Of a DNA stretch of 64,000 bases, positions 44,137 to 52,569 are shown in pieces. Made by a program: the position numbers and the translations under genes. The notes beneath the pieces are model-generated. The model was given only the letters and a program-made list of their open reading frames with translations. It was not told the DNA's origin and searched no databases. Where the stretch lies: contig JANLFN010000013.1 in assembly GCA_024655885.1 (NCBI GenBank), forward strand, positions 26,428 to 90,427. The letters run 5' to 3'. The DNA is from Eubacteriales bacterium (GTDB lineage Bacteria; Bacillota; Clostridia; Acetivibrionales; JANLFN01). Numbering within the stretch: position 1 is the first letter of the stretch; every line of letters begins with the position of its first letter.

Positions 44137-45159
44137 ATGGGTAAATTTATTACTTTTGGTGAAATCATGCTGAGGCTGGCTCCCATCGGCTATGAGCGGT
44201 TTGTGCAGTCAAAGGAATTCGGAGTGGTATATGGCGGAGGGGAAGCGAATGTAGCTGTTTCTTTAGCCAACTTTGGGAAGGAAGCCTATTTTGTTACGAA
44301 GCTTCCGAAACATGAAATAGGACAGGCAGCAGTCAATGAGCTGAGAAGGTTTGGGGTTCATACGAATTATATCGTGAGAGGCGGAGAACGGATAGGCATA
44401 TACTTCTGTGAGAAGGGTGCCGCTCAAAGGCCTTCTAAGGTGGTTTATGACCGGGCCCATTCCTCTATTTCCGAAGTGGGGAAGGAAGATTTTAACTGGA
44501 GAGAGATTTTTGAGGGAGCTGAGTGGTTCCATTTTACAGGGATTACCCCGGCCCTGTCCGACAATTGTGCCCAGGTTTGTATGGATGCGGCTAAAGCTGC
44601 CAAGGAAGCGGGTGTGACCGTCAGTGTGGATTTAAACTACAGGAAAAAACTGTGGAGCGGTGAAAAAGCGGGAAAAGTGATGGGGGAACTCATCCGATAC
44701 TGTGACGTGGTAATCGCAAACGAGGAAGATGCGGAGAAAGTGTTCGGCATAAAAGCCGAGGAGACGGATATCACAGGTGGACAGCTCAGCGGCGAAGGCT
44801 ACAGGAAAGTGGCGAAGGAGCTGGTGGACCGGTTTAAGCTGAAATATGCGGCAATCACGCTTAGAGAAAGTTACTCGGCTTCGGATAACGGCTGGTCGGC
44901 GGTGCTGTATGACGGCTCCCACTATTTTACATCCAAGAAATATAACGTACATATTGTGGACAGGGTAGGCGGAGGAGATTCCTTTGCGGCGGGACTGATC
45001 TACGGATTGAGTTCGGGAATGGATTTACAGTCCACCCTGGAGTTTGCCGTTGCGGCTTCCTGTTTAAAGCATACCGTAGAGGGCGACTTCAACATGGCTT
45101 CGGTCGAAGAAGTGAAAACCTTGATGGAAGGCGACGGCTCGGGCCGGGTGCAGCGCTGA
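44137..45159 (+). CDS. kdgK: 2-keto-3-deoxygluconate kinase, PfkB family
   Basis: 340-residue ribokinase-family (PfkB) sugar kinase, assigned to KDG by its pairing with kdgA. MGKFITFGEIMLRLAP and the glycine pair in FGVVYGGGEANVAVSLAN are the N-terminal substrate-side signature; DRVGGGDSFAAGLIYGL near residues 272-288 is the second PfkB signature with the catalytic aspartate. An internal insert around residues 205-225 is longer than in E. coli KdgK. Other PfkB kinases (fructokinase, tagatose-6-phosphate kinase) cannot be excluded by motif alone. The gap to kdgA is 11 bp, so the two are co-translated. Confidence 0.88.
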   Translation: MGKFITFGEIMLRLAPIGYERFVQSKEFGVVYGGGEANVAVSLANFGKEAYFVTKLPKHEIGQAAVNELRRFGVHTNYIVRGGERIGIYFCEKGAAQRPSKVVYDRAHSSISEVGKEDFNWREIFEGAEWFHFTGITPALSDNCAQVCMDAAKAAKEAGVTVSVDLNYRKKLWSGEKAGKVMGELIRYCDVVIANEEDAEKVFGIKAEETDITGGQLSGEGYRKVAKELVDRFKLKYAAITLRESYSASDNGWSAVLYDGSHYFTSKKYNVHIVDRVGGGDSFAAGLIYGLSSGMDLQSTLEFAVAASCLKHTVEGDFNMASVEEVKTLMEGDGSGRVQR

Positions 45160-45194
45160 TGGTGTGCTATCAATAAGATATGGGGGGTGGAACC

Positions 45195-45578
45195 ATGGTT
45201 GTATTGGAACATGTGGGAATATGTGCAAAAGACACGATTTCCTTGAAGGAATGGTATACAAAGCTGTTTGGTTTTAAAACCGTATATGACAACGGGAAAG
45301 AGAAGCCAACCTTTTTTCTGCTCATGGACAACCAGTGCATGCTGGAAATTTATCCTATGGAAAAGGCGGCAGCGGAAGAGAATAATAAATGTCAGGGCAT
45401 CCGGCATCTTGCCTTTGGCACCGATGACATCGAAAAAGAGTATGACAGGCTTTTAGCAAATCATGTGCAAATAGTCGAAGGACTCAAGACAGGTTCCAAC
45501 GGGGTAAAAACCTTTTTTTTCAGAGATATGGAAGGGAATATGGTTCATTTCATACAAAGGGAGAAGCGGCTGTACTGA
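45195..45578 (+). CDS. VOC superfamily protein (glyoxalase/bleomycin resistance fold)
   Basis: 127-residue vicinal-oxygen-chelate protein. Two beta-alpha-beta-beta-beta repeats are visible: LEHVGICAKDTISLKEWYTK in the first and GIRHLAFGTDDIEKEYDRL in the second. Candidate metal ligands are His6, Glu near 52 (CMLEIYPM), His near 76 (RHLAF) and Glu or Asp near 115 (RDMEGNMVHF). Lactoylglutathione lyase-like, dioxygenase-like or epimerase-like members share the fold, so the reaction is unknown. ATG 45195 with GGGGTGG six bases upstream is preferred to ATG 45180. It sits within the kdg operon, which suggests a sugar-acid-related step such as an epimerase or lyase. Confidence 0.75.
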   Translation: MVVLEHVGICAKDTISLKEWYTKLFGFKTVYDNGKEKPTFFLLMDNQCMLEIYPMEKAAAEENNKCQGIRHLAFGTDDIEKEYDRLLANHVQIVEGLKTGSNGVKTFFFRDMEGNMVHFIQREKRLY

Positions 45579-45630
45579 GGAAAAGTCGGCGGCTATACTG
45601 AAAAGTATGGGGTCTATATTTGTTTAAGGT

Positions 45631-45652
45631 ACAAACCGTAATGCGGTTGTGT
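45631..45652. promoter_or_regulatory. IclR operator candidate, site 4 (before the ABC transporter)
   Basis: ACAAACCGTAATGCGGTTGTGT: the same CCG-N5-CGG core as site 2 (CCGCGATGCGG and CCGTAATGCGG), with diverged outer bases. It lies 30 bp before the start of the substrate-binding protein gene. Confidence 0.5.
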
Positions 45653-45681
45653 ATAAATTATCGATATTAGGAGGAAATTTT

Positions 45682-46836
45682 ATGAAAAGGTTATTATGTA
45701 TGCTGGTGGCCGTTGCCATGATGCTATCCTTGTTTGGATGCTCCCAGTCTTCCAACACGGCCCAGGAAATCAAAATCGGTGTTGTCTGTCCTGTGTCCGG
45801 ACAATCGGCGATTGCGGGCGAATACATAAAGAATGGCATTTCGCTCATAACGGATGAACTGGAAAAAAACGGCGGCCTGGAGGTAAAAGGGAAAAAGATC
45901 CCTGTAAAAGTGATCGTCGAAGATAATGAAGCTACCCCTGAGAAAACGGCCAACGCTTACAGAAAGCTGATTGACCAGGACAAGGTGGTAGCGATTGTAG
46001 GCCCGGATATGAGCAAGTGCATACTGGCAGGGGGCCCTATTGCTCAGAGCTCCAAGGTTCCGGCTATCGGTACCTTCACAACCAACGAAAAAGTTACCCA
46101 GGTGGGGGACTTCCTGTTCAGGGCATGCTTCATAGACCCGTTCCAGGGCAAGGTGGCGGCAAAGTACGCCAGAGGTTCGTTAAATGCAAATACGGCTGCA
46201 ATATTGTATAACAATGCGGATGATTACAGCAAGGGTTTGATGGAGAACTTCAAGAAGGTATTTGAAGAGATGGGCGGCAAGGTTGTGGAGATACAGGCAT
46301 ACGGAGGATCCGACGTAAAAGATTACAATGTGCAGCTGGCCAAAATAAAAGCGGCGAATCCCGAAGTCCTGTTCATGCCCAATCTGTTCAGTGAAGTTCC
46401 CCTGCAGGCAAAGCAGGCCAGAGAAATGGGAATTACAGCCAAGTTTATCGGCGGGGATTCATGGGACAGCCCCGACGTACCTAAAATTGCTGGTAAGGAT
46501 ATAGTTGAAGGAGCTGCTTTCATTTCAGCCTTCTCTCCTGAGGACCCCAATCCCTTGACCAAGGATTTTGTTACCAAATACAAGGCAAAATTCAACGTGA
46601 ATCCGAACTCCAACGCCGTTTTGGCATACGAGGCAATGAAAATCGTGCTGAAGGGAGTTCAGGATGCGGAAAAAATTGACGGACAGGGTGTCCGCGATGC
46701 AATGGCCAAGATAAAGGATTTTCAGCTTCCTTCCGGTACCGTTACCTTTGACGAGAACAGAAACCCCATCAAGGGTGCCGTTGTCATGGCCTACAAAGAC
46801 GGGGTGCCGGTTTATGTAACTTCAATCAACCCGTAA
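45682..46836 (+). CDS. Branched-chain amino acid-type ABC transporter substrate-binding lipoprotein
   Basis: 384-residue type I periplasmic-binding-protein fold, family of LivJ/LivK. A lipoprotein signal peptide ends in the lipobox SLFGCSQSS, with Cys23 as the modified residue. The mature part begins IKIGVVCPVSGQSAIAGEYI, the standard opening, and shows DNEATPEKTANAYRKLI and GGDSWDSPDVPKIAG. Members bind leucine, isoleucine and valine but also short carboxylates, amides and aromatic acids; the nearby genes favour an amino acid or hydroxy acid. AGGAGG precedes the ATG at 45682; the longer frame from 45649 is rejected. A stable hairpin separates it from the permease genes. Confidence 0.92.
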   Translation: MKRLLCMLVAVAMMLSLFGCSQSSNTAQEIKIGVVCPVSGQSAIAGEYIKNGISLITDELEKNGGLEVKGKKIPVKVIVEDNEATPEKTANAYRKLIDQDKVVAIVGPDMSKCILAGGPIAQSSKVPAIGTFTTNEKVTQVGDFLFRACFIDPFQGKVAAKYARGSLNANTAAILYNNADDYSKGLMENFKKVFEEMGGKVVEIQAYGGSDVKDYNVQLAKIKAANPEVLFMPNLFSEVPLQAKQAREMGITAKFIGGDSWDSPDVPKIAGKDIVEGAAFISAFSPEDPNPLTKDFVTKYKAKFNVNPNSNAVLAYEAMKIVLKGVQDAEKIDGQGVRDAMAKIKDFQLPSGTVTFDENRNPIKGAVVMAYKDGVPVYVTSINP

Positions 46837-46847
46837 CAGCAGGATGC

Positions 46848-46893
46848 GATATGGACCGGGGGCAGGGTTCAGTCTGACTGCCGGTCCAATATC
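46848..46893 (+). repeat. Hairpin between binding-protein and permease genes
   Basis: GGACCGG (46853-46859) pairs with CCGGTCC (46881-46887), extended by GATAT/ATATC with one bulge. No U-tract; probably protects the upstream mRNA and gives more binding protein than permease. Confidence 0.55.
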
Positions 46894-46922
46894 CTTATGA
46901 TGAATAGGAAGAGGTGGTTTCA

Positions 46923-47804
46923 TTGGAAACTTTTTTACAGCTTTTGATCTACGGGTTGCAGCTGGGCAGCATTTATGCCCTCATCGCCCTTGGATATACC
47001 ATGGTTTACGGTATCATCGGGCTGATCAACTTTGCCCATGGCGATTTTCTTATGGTTGGCGCTTTTGTCGCACTTTTTGCAGTAACCCTCTTCGGTTTGG
47101 GTTTTGTGCCGGCATTATTAATAAGTATGATTATCACCGGGCTTTTAGGTGTTTCCATAGAAAGGATTGCATATAAGCCGTTGAGAAAGCGGCCCAGGTT
47201 GTCTGCACTGATCACGGCCATCGGAGTTTCCATAGTTCTGGAAAATTTTCCTAGAGCCCTGCCCTTTATCGGACCTGCACCCAGGCCGTTTCCGCAGATG
47301 ATACCTATGGTCAAATTCAATGTTCTGGGAGTTAGCACCAACAGTGTCCAATTGATCATGATCGCACTTTCGGTACTGCTCATGGTAATGCTGCAGATTA
47401 TTGTGACAAAGACCCAGATAGGAAGAAAAATGAGGGCTGTATCTCTGGACAAGGATGCAGCTTCATTAATGGGCATTAATGTCAACAGCGTTATTTCCGT
47501 TACATTTTTTATAGGAGCTTCCCTGGCTGCTGCGGGAGGAATCTTTTATGCCTCCACTTACCCCATGATTGACGTCTATATGGGGATTGTCCTGGGTTTA
47601 AAAGCTTTTATCGCCGCGGTTCTGGGAGGAATAGGGAATATCCCCGGCGCTATGGTAGGCGGTATCATTATGGGAATTGCGGAAATCTTTGCGACCTCCA
47701 TCAATTCCGATTTAGGCTACGGAATCGGATTTGTCATTCTAATATTCATACTCCTGGTAAGACCGGCGGGAATTATGGGCAAGTTTACCATCGAGAAAGT
47801 GTAG
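46923..47804 (+). CDS. livH: Branched-chain amino acid-type ABC transporter permease LivH
   Basis: 293-residue membrane permease with about eight helices. ALGYTMVYGIIGLINFAHGD near the N-terminus and GGIGNIPGAMVGGIIMGI near the C-terminus (the EAA-like loop that contacts the ATPases) are LivH hallmarks. The TTG at 46923 gives the family start METFLQLLIYGLQLG, with AAGAGGTGG just upstream; the GTG at 46914 overlaps this site but remains possible. It is paired with LivM, whose gene starts directly after the stop codon. Confidence 0.93.
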   Translation: METFLQLLIYGLQLGSIYALIALGYTMVYGIIGLINFAHGDFLMVGAFVALFAVTLFGLGFVPALLISMIITGLLGVSIERIAYKPLRKRPRLSALITAIGVSIVLENFPRALPFIGPAPRPFPQMIPMVKFNVLGVSTNSVQLIMIALSVLLMVMLQIIVTKTQIGRKMRAVSLDKDAASLMGINVNSVISVTFFIGASLAAAGGIFYASTYPMIDVYMGIVLGLKAFIAAVLGGIGNIPGAMVGGIIMGIAEIFATSINSDLGYGIGFVILIFILLVRPAGIMGKFTIEKV

Positions 47805-48797
47805 GTGATTGGGTTGAGACTCATAAAGGCGAATAAAGTATATATTATTATGATTCTTAGCTATCTGCTCTTAGAGACCTTGAACAGGCTGGGAATCCTC
47901 AATTCCTACCTTCTTCAGATCATCATGCTGGCCGGGATCAATATTATTATGACCATCAGCCTGAACCTGGTCAACGGTTTTACCGGACAGTTCTCCATCG
48001 GCCATGCCGGCTTTATGGGCGTGGGTGCCTATTCCTCGGCGGTGGTGACAACGGTGTTTTTTCACACCTCCAGCTGGCCGGTGTATTTCCAGGTGCCCAT
48101 CTTCCTGGTATCTCTCATTGTCGGGGGAATGGTGGCAGGCCTGATAGGATTCCTGATCGGACTGCCCTCCCTGAGACTTAAAGGTGACTACCTGGCCATC
48201 GTAACACTAGGCTTCGGGGAGCTCCTGAGAGCTTCCATCCGTTTGATTGACTATGTGGGCGGACCGAGAGGCCTTGCCGGTATTCCTAAATACACAAACC
48301 TTTTTTGGGTGTTCCTTTTCACCATCCTTTCCATCTATGCGGCGAGGAACTTCGTTAACTCCTCCTTCGGACGCGCCTGTATTTCAATCAGGGAGAATGA
48401 AGTGGCTTCCGAGGCCATGGGGATCGACACCACAAAGTATAAGATTATATCCTTCACTTTTGCTTCCTTTATGGCCGGGGTGGCCGGCGGACTTTTCGGC
48501 CATCTGCTTATGTTCCTGCAGCCGGATACCTTCAGCTTTTTGAAATCCATCGACTACCTGGTATTTCTATATGCGGGCGGCATGTCAAGCATCAGCGGCT
48601 CCATTTTAGGCGCCGGCATTCTGACGGCAGTGCCCGAGTTTTTAAGGTTCCTGGCAAATTGGCGTATTGTAATTTATGGTGTATTGCTTGTCCTATTGAT
48701 GCTTAAGCAGCCGGAAGGCTTTTATGGAGGAAAGGAATTTGGCTTCCTCAAAATTGTCAGGCAGGATAAAAAAGTGCGTACCGAAAAGGCATCTTAG
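47805..48797 (+). CDS. livM: Branched-chain amino acid-type ABC transporter permease LivM
   Basis: 330-residue second permease, with about nine membrane helices. NLVNGFTGQFSIGHAGFMGV and LRLKGDYLAIVTLGFGELLR are conserved LivM segments, and GGMSSISGSILGAGILTAVP is the ATPase-contact loop. The GTG start directly adjoins the livH stop; translation is probably coupled. TTG 47814 is an alternative. The C-terminal tail (about 15 residues) is basic and cytoplasmic. Confidence 0.92.
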   Translation: MIGLRLIKANKVYIIMILSYLLLETLNRLGILNSYLLQIIMLAGINIIMTISLNLVNGFTGQFSIGHAGFMGVGAYSSAVVTTVFFHTSSWPVYFQVPIFLVSLIVGGMVAGLIGFLIGLPSLRLKGDYLAIVTLGFGELLRASIRLIDYVGGPRGLAGIPKYTNLFWVFLFTILSIYAARNFVNSSFGRACISIRENEVASEAMGIDTTKYKIISFTFASFMAGVAGGLFGHLLMFLQPDTFSFLKSIDYLVFLYAGGMSSISGSILGAGILTAVPEFLRFLANWRIVIYGVLLVLLMLKQPEGFYGGKEFGFLKIVRQDKKVRTEKAS

Positions 48798-48868
48798 GCA
48801 GGGAATAGAGAATATAAAAGGCGGGGGAAGCAAAAGACATTTACATTTAAAGGAGGAGGGAAAAACCT

Positions 48869-49639
48869 GTGGCTTTACTGGATGTTGCAAATGTTTCCAT
48901 ACAGTTCGGGGGATTAAAGGCGGTCAGTGATTTTAATCTGGCACTGGAACAGGGAGAACTGGTGGCTATCATAGGACCCAACGGTGCGGGAAAAACGACG
49001 GCTTTCAATATGATCACAGGGCTGTATAAGCCCACAACAGGAGATATAAGGCTAAACGGAGAAAGTCTGGTAGGCCTTAGGCCAAATGAATTTACTGCCA
49101 GAGGCATCGCAAGGACCTTTCAGAATATCAGGCTTTTTAATGAAATGACCGTTTTAGACAACCTCAAGGCGGCTTTGACTTTACAGGCCAAATACAGCCT
49201 GAGGGAAGCCCTGTTGAGGACCAGGAAATTTTTAAAGATTGAAGACGAGATAGAGGATAGGGCCATTGAAATATTAAAAATATTAAGACTGGATGCCAAA
49301 ATAGACATTTTAGCTAAGAATTTGCCTTACGGCGAGCAGCGCAGGCTGGAAATTGCCAGGGCGTTGGCCACGAATCCCAGGATTCTTCTGCTGGATGAAC
49401 CCGTGGCCGGAATGAATCCCAATGAGATCGAAGAGATCATCCGTCTGATAGCTGAAATAAGAGAGAGCTTCAAGTTGACCATTTTGCTTATTGAACATCA
49501 TATGAATGTGGTTATGACAATTGCGGACAGAATTAAGGTGCTGGATTTCGGTCAGACCATAGCGGAAGGGGCTCCCGACGAGATCCAGAATAACCCGAAG
49601 GTAATCGAAGCCTATCTGGGGAGGAGGGGAAGGAAATAA
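48869..49639 (+). CDS. livG: Branched-chain amino acid-type ABC transporter ATPase LivG
   Basis: 256-residue ATP-binding subunit. Walker A is GPNGAGKT at residues 36-43, the signature region is YGEQRRLEIARAL (the LivG variant of LSGGQ), and Walker B is RILLLDEPVAGMNP. A GTG start at 48869 is supported by AAGGAGGAGGG. Forms the nucleotide-binding pair with LivF; its stop overlaps the livF ATG by one base. Confidence 0.94.
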   Translation: MALLDVANVSIQFGGLKAVSDFNLALEQGELVAIIGPNGAGKTTAFNMITGLYKPTTGDIRLNGESLVGLRPNEFTARGIARTFQNIRLFNEMTVLDNLKAALTLQAKYSLREALLRTRKFLKIEDEIEDRAIEILKILRLDAKIDILAKNLPYGEQRRLEIARALATNPRILLLDEPVAGMNPNEIEEIIRLIAEIRESFKLTILLIEHHMNVVMTIADRIKVLDFGQTIAEGAPDEIQNNPKVIEAYLGRRGRK

Positions 49640-50343
49640 TGTTGGAAATAAAGGATTTGCATGTATCCTATGGGGCCATAAAGGCCGTGAAAGGTATTTC
49701 CTTTGAGGTCAGGGAAGGTGAGATCGTAACACTCATCGGTGCCAATGGGGCCGGTAAATCCACAACCTTAAGGACCATTTCCGGACTTGAGGCCACCGCA
49801 GGCGGGACCATTACCTTTATGGGCCAAAACATTAACAATATGCCGCCCCATAAGATCGTAGAGCTGGGTATTTCCCATGTTCCGGAAGGAAGAAGGGTAT
49901 TCACCAACCTCAGTGTAATAGATAACCTGAAGCTGGGCGCCAATCTCCGGAAGGATAAAGAAGCTGTAAAAAAGGATATGAAAAAGGTTTTTGAACTGTT
50001 TCCCATTCTTGAGAAGAGACAAAACCAGCTGGCCGGGACGCTGAGCGGCGGTGAGCAGCAAATGCTTGCCGTGGGAAGAGCCCTTATGACAAAAGGTAAA
50101 TTAATGCTCCTGGATGAGCCTTCCATGGGTTTGGCTCCAATGATTGTGGAGAACATCTTCGAAATCATTAAGGAAATCAACAACGAGGGAACCACAATCC
50201 TGCTAATCGAACAAAACGCCTATATGGCATTAAGTATAGCGGACAGGGCCTATGTGCTTGAGACGGGCAACATTGTTCTTGAAGGCAGTGCATCGGACCT
50301 GGCTGAAAATGATGAAATAAAAAAAGCATACCTTGGTGCTTAG
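49639..50343 (+). CDS. livF: Branched-chain amino acid-type ABC transporter ATPase LivF
   Basis: 234-residue ATP-binding subunit. Walker A GANGAGKS at residues 34-41, signature LSGGEQQMLAVGRAL, Walker B LMLLDEPSMGLAP, and the LivF-typical ISHVPEGRRVFTNLSV. It overlaps livG (TAATG) and is followed after 15 bp by the aminotransferase gene, so transporter and catabolic enzyme are probably on one transcript. Confidence 0.94.
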   Translation: MLEIKDLHVSYGAIKAVKGISFEVREGEIVTLIGANGAGKSTTLRTISGLEATAGGTITFMGQNINNMPPHKIVELGISHVPEGRRVFTNLSVIDNLKLGANLRKDKEAVKKDMKKVFELFPILEKRQNQLAGTLSGGEQQMLAVGRALMTKGKLMLLDEPSMGLAPMIVENIFEIIKEINNEGTTILLIEQNAYMALSIADRAYVLETGNIVLEGSASDLAENDEIKKAYLGA

Positions 50344-50358
50344 AATGGAGGAGGACTT

Positions 50359-51522
50359 ATGACCGGTATTTCAAATATCGCACGGGAAGTGACCAACTCC
50401 CCGATAAGAAGGATGTTCAATATTGCCAGTACCATGAGCGACGTTATCAATTTTACTGTTGGAGAGCCTGACTTTGTTACACCGAAAAATATCATCGATG
50501 CAGCCGTACGCTCCCTCCGGGACGGGCAGACGAAATATACGCTGAATGCGGGTATACCTCCCCTCAGAAAGGCGATCCAAAAGAGGATGAAGGAAAATTA
50601 CTCCATGGATGTGGACCCGGATAAAGAAATCATTGTGACGGCAGGAGGCATGGAAGCACTTTTCCTGTGCATGATGGTGCTGATTAATCCCGGCGACGAA
50701 GTCATCATCAGCGACCCACACTGGTCCAACTATCCCAGGCAGGTGCAGATGTGCGGGGGAATACCCCGGTTTGTCAAAGTATATGAAGAAGACGGGTTTA
50801 TTTATAACGTTGATCATGTTAAAAAAGCGGTTAATAAGAAAACAAAGGCTATAATCATCAATTCACCCGCAAATCCCACAGGGGGAGTGGCCGATAGAGA
50901 AACATTGAAAGAGATTGCCAAAATTGCAGTGGAAAACGACCTGATTGTAATATCCGACGAGGTATACCAGCATTTCCTGTATGAAGGCGCGGAGTTTGTC
51001 AGCATCTCAACCTTTGAGGGAATGAAGGAGCGGACGGTAATCATAGACAGCTTTTCAAAAACCTATGCCATGACGGGCTGGAGAGTTGGCTATGCGGTGG
51101 GCCCTGAAGAGGTTATAAAAAACATGGTGAAATACCAGGAGAACGTCATCGGATGTGTGAATTCATCGGCCCAATTTGCGGCCATTGAAGCCCTGGAGGG
51201 CACCCAGGAACCGTTGAAGCATATGATCGACAGGTATACCGAAAGAAGGAAAATCATGGTGGAGGGGATTAACCATATTGAAAAACTTTCCTGCATCAGG
51301 CCTAAAGGTGCGTTTTATGCCTTTGTGAACATAAGCGGCTCCAAGATGGGATCGGAAGAGTTCGCCGTGCGGCTGCTTAAGAGCACGGGCGTAGTTGTTG
51401 TGCCTGGCTCAGGCTTTGGAGAAGCAGGGGAGGGCTATGTAAGACTGTCCTATGCCACATCCGAAGAAAACATTTCCGAAGGGCTCAAGCGAATGGAAGA
51501 GTTTATGAAATCCTTGCGGTAA
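50359..51522 (+). CDS. Class I/II pyridoxal phosphate-dependent aminotransferase
   Basis: 387-residue fold type I aminotransferase. The PLP-binding lysine lies in DSFSKTYAMTGWRVGYA; NSPANPTGG and the arginine near the C-terminus (YVRLSYA) bind the substrate carboxylate. Aspartate-, aromatic- and branched-chain-type members share these features. Directly downstream of livF and upstream of an aldolase and glutamate dehydrogenase, it would transfer the amino group of the imported compound to 2-oxoglutarate, with glutamate dehydrogenase restoring the acceptor. GGAGGAGG precedes the ATG. Confidence 0.9.
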   Translation: MTGISNIAREVTNSPIRRMFNIASTMSDVINFTVGEPDFVTPKNIIDAAVRSLRDGQTKYTLNAGIPPLRKAIQKRMKENYSMDVDPDKEIIVTAGGMEALFLCMMVLINPGDEVIISDPHWSNYPRQVQMCGGIPRFVKVYEEDGFIYNVDHVKKAVNKKTKAIIINSPANPTGGVADRETLKEIAKIAVENDLIVISDEVYQHFLYEGAEFVSISTFEGMKERTVIIDSFSKTYAMTGWRVGYAVGPEEVIKNMVKYQENVIGCVNSSAQFAAIEALEGTQEPLKHMIDRYTERRKIMVEGINHIEKLSCIRPKGAFYAFVNISGSKMGSEEFAVRLLKSTGVVVVPGSGFGEAGEGYVRLSYATSEENISEGLKRMEEFMKSLR

Positions 51523-51565
51523 AGGTAGAAATATATCTTCCCAAATTATCACTGGTGGTGAATTT

Positions 51566-52381
51566 ATGCTGACGAATATGATTCGTGATTTTAAAAAAAA
51601 GGTGAAGGAAAGCTATGTGATAGGCCCTTTTTCAAAAACGCAAGACCCGGCGTTTATAGAAATCATGGGCTATTCCGGGTTTGATTTTGTCATTCTGGAC
51701 CTGGAGCACGGCCCCAACAGCGTGCAGACATTGCAAAATTTGGTCAGGGCCGCCCAGGTGGCAAACATTTTGCCCGTTGTCCGGGTGAAAGAGAATAACC
51801 TTTCCATCATCGGCGAGGTATTGGATATCGGGGCGGCAGCCATCCAGGTGCCGCAGGTGGAAAACGCCCGGCAGGCCCGCAGTGTGGTGAGACGGGCCAA
51901 GTTTGCCCCGCTGGGGGAACGAGGGGTGTGCAGGTTTGTAAGAGCCGCCGGCTATTCTTCCATGGACCGGTTCAGCTATTTCAAGGAGGCGAACGAATCC
52001 ATGGTTATCCTTCAGATTGAAGGCCAGGATGCCATTGCCGGATTAAGGGGCATTTTAGAGGTGGAAGGCATTGACTTGATCTTTATCGGGCCCTACGATC
52101 TCTCCCAGTCTCTGGGCATCTCCGGCCAGATCGACCATCCCCTGGTCACCCAAAAAATGATGGAGATTGTAGATATATGCAGCAAAAAAGGAATTGGGGT
52201 GGGCACCTTTGTGGATACCCCGGACAATGCAATTAAGTGGAGAAATGCCGGAGTCAAATATATCTCCTATTCGGTAGATGTGGGTATTTTCTACCAGGCA
52301 TGCAGGGACATCCTGTCCGGTTTGCGCGGAAGCAAGCCCAACGGATTGGAAGACGAAAAGGATTTATTTATCGAAACCTGA
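51566..52381 (+). CDS. HpcH/HpaI family aldolase
   Basis: 271-residue class II pyruvate aldolase, which cleaves 4-hydroxy-2-keto acids to pyruvate and an aldehyde using a divalent metal. VILDLEHGPNSVQTLQNLVR carries the catalytic histidine region; metal ligands are the glutamate in VILQIEGQDA and the aspartate in FIGPYDLSQSLG. The arginine in VRVKENNLS also fits. Citrate lyase beta-like proteins belong to the same superfamily but have a different N-terminus. It follows the aminotransferase by 43 bp with GGTGGTG as ribosome binding site, making transamination then aldol cleavage a plausible sequence. Confidence 0.9.
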   Translation: MLTNMIRDFKKKVKESYVIGPFSKTQDPAFIEIMGYSGFDFVILDLEHGPNSVQTLQNLVRAAQVANILPVVRVKENNLSIIGEVLDIGAAAIQVPQVENARQARSVVRRAKFAPLGERGVCRFVRAAGYSSMDRFSYFKEANESMVILQIEGQDAIAGLRGILEVEGIDLIFIGPYDLSQSLGISGQIDHPLVTQKMMEIVDICSKKGIGVGTFVDTPDNAIKWRNAGVKYISYSVDVGIFYQACRDILSGLRGSKPNGLEDEKDLFIET

Positions 52382-52491
52382 TTCCGATTTATGCGTTGAA
52401 GGCCTCCCAAAAGCTGCCTCCGTTTTTTCAATGATACCCCGTGCTGTTTATAAAGATAACATGTTATTTCCATTGGTTCTTAAGACGTGTA

Positions 52492-52528
52492 ATATAAATG
52501 AAACAATATTTCATAATACGGAATTACC
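52492..52528. promoter_or_regulatory. IclR operator candidate, site 3 (before glutamate dehydrogenase)
   Basis: 37 bp element aligned with site 2 over its whole length in the same orientation (29 of 37 identical). It includes the palindrome ATGAAA-CAATA-TTTCAT, which matches the KdgR box, and ends 41 bp before the start codon. Confidence 0.7.
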
Positions 52529-52569
52529 AAAAACCCATAGGGCTCTTAAAGAAAAGGGGGGAAGAAAAC

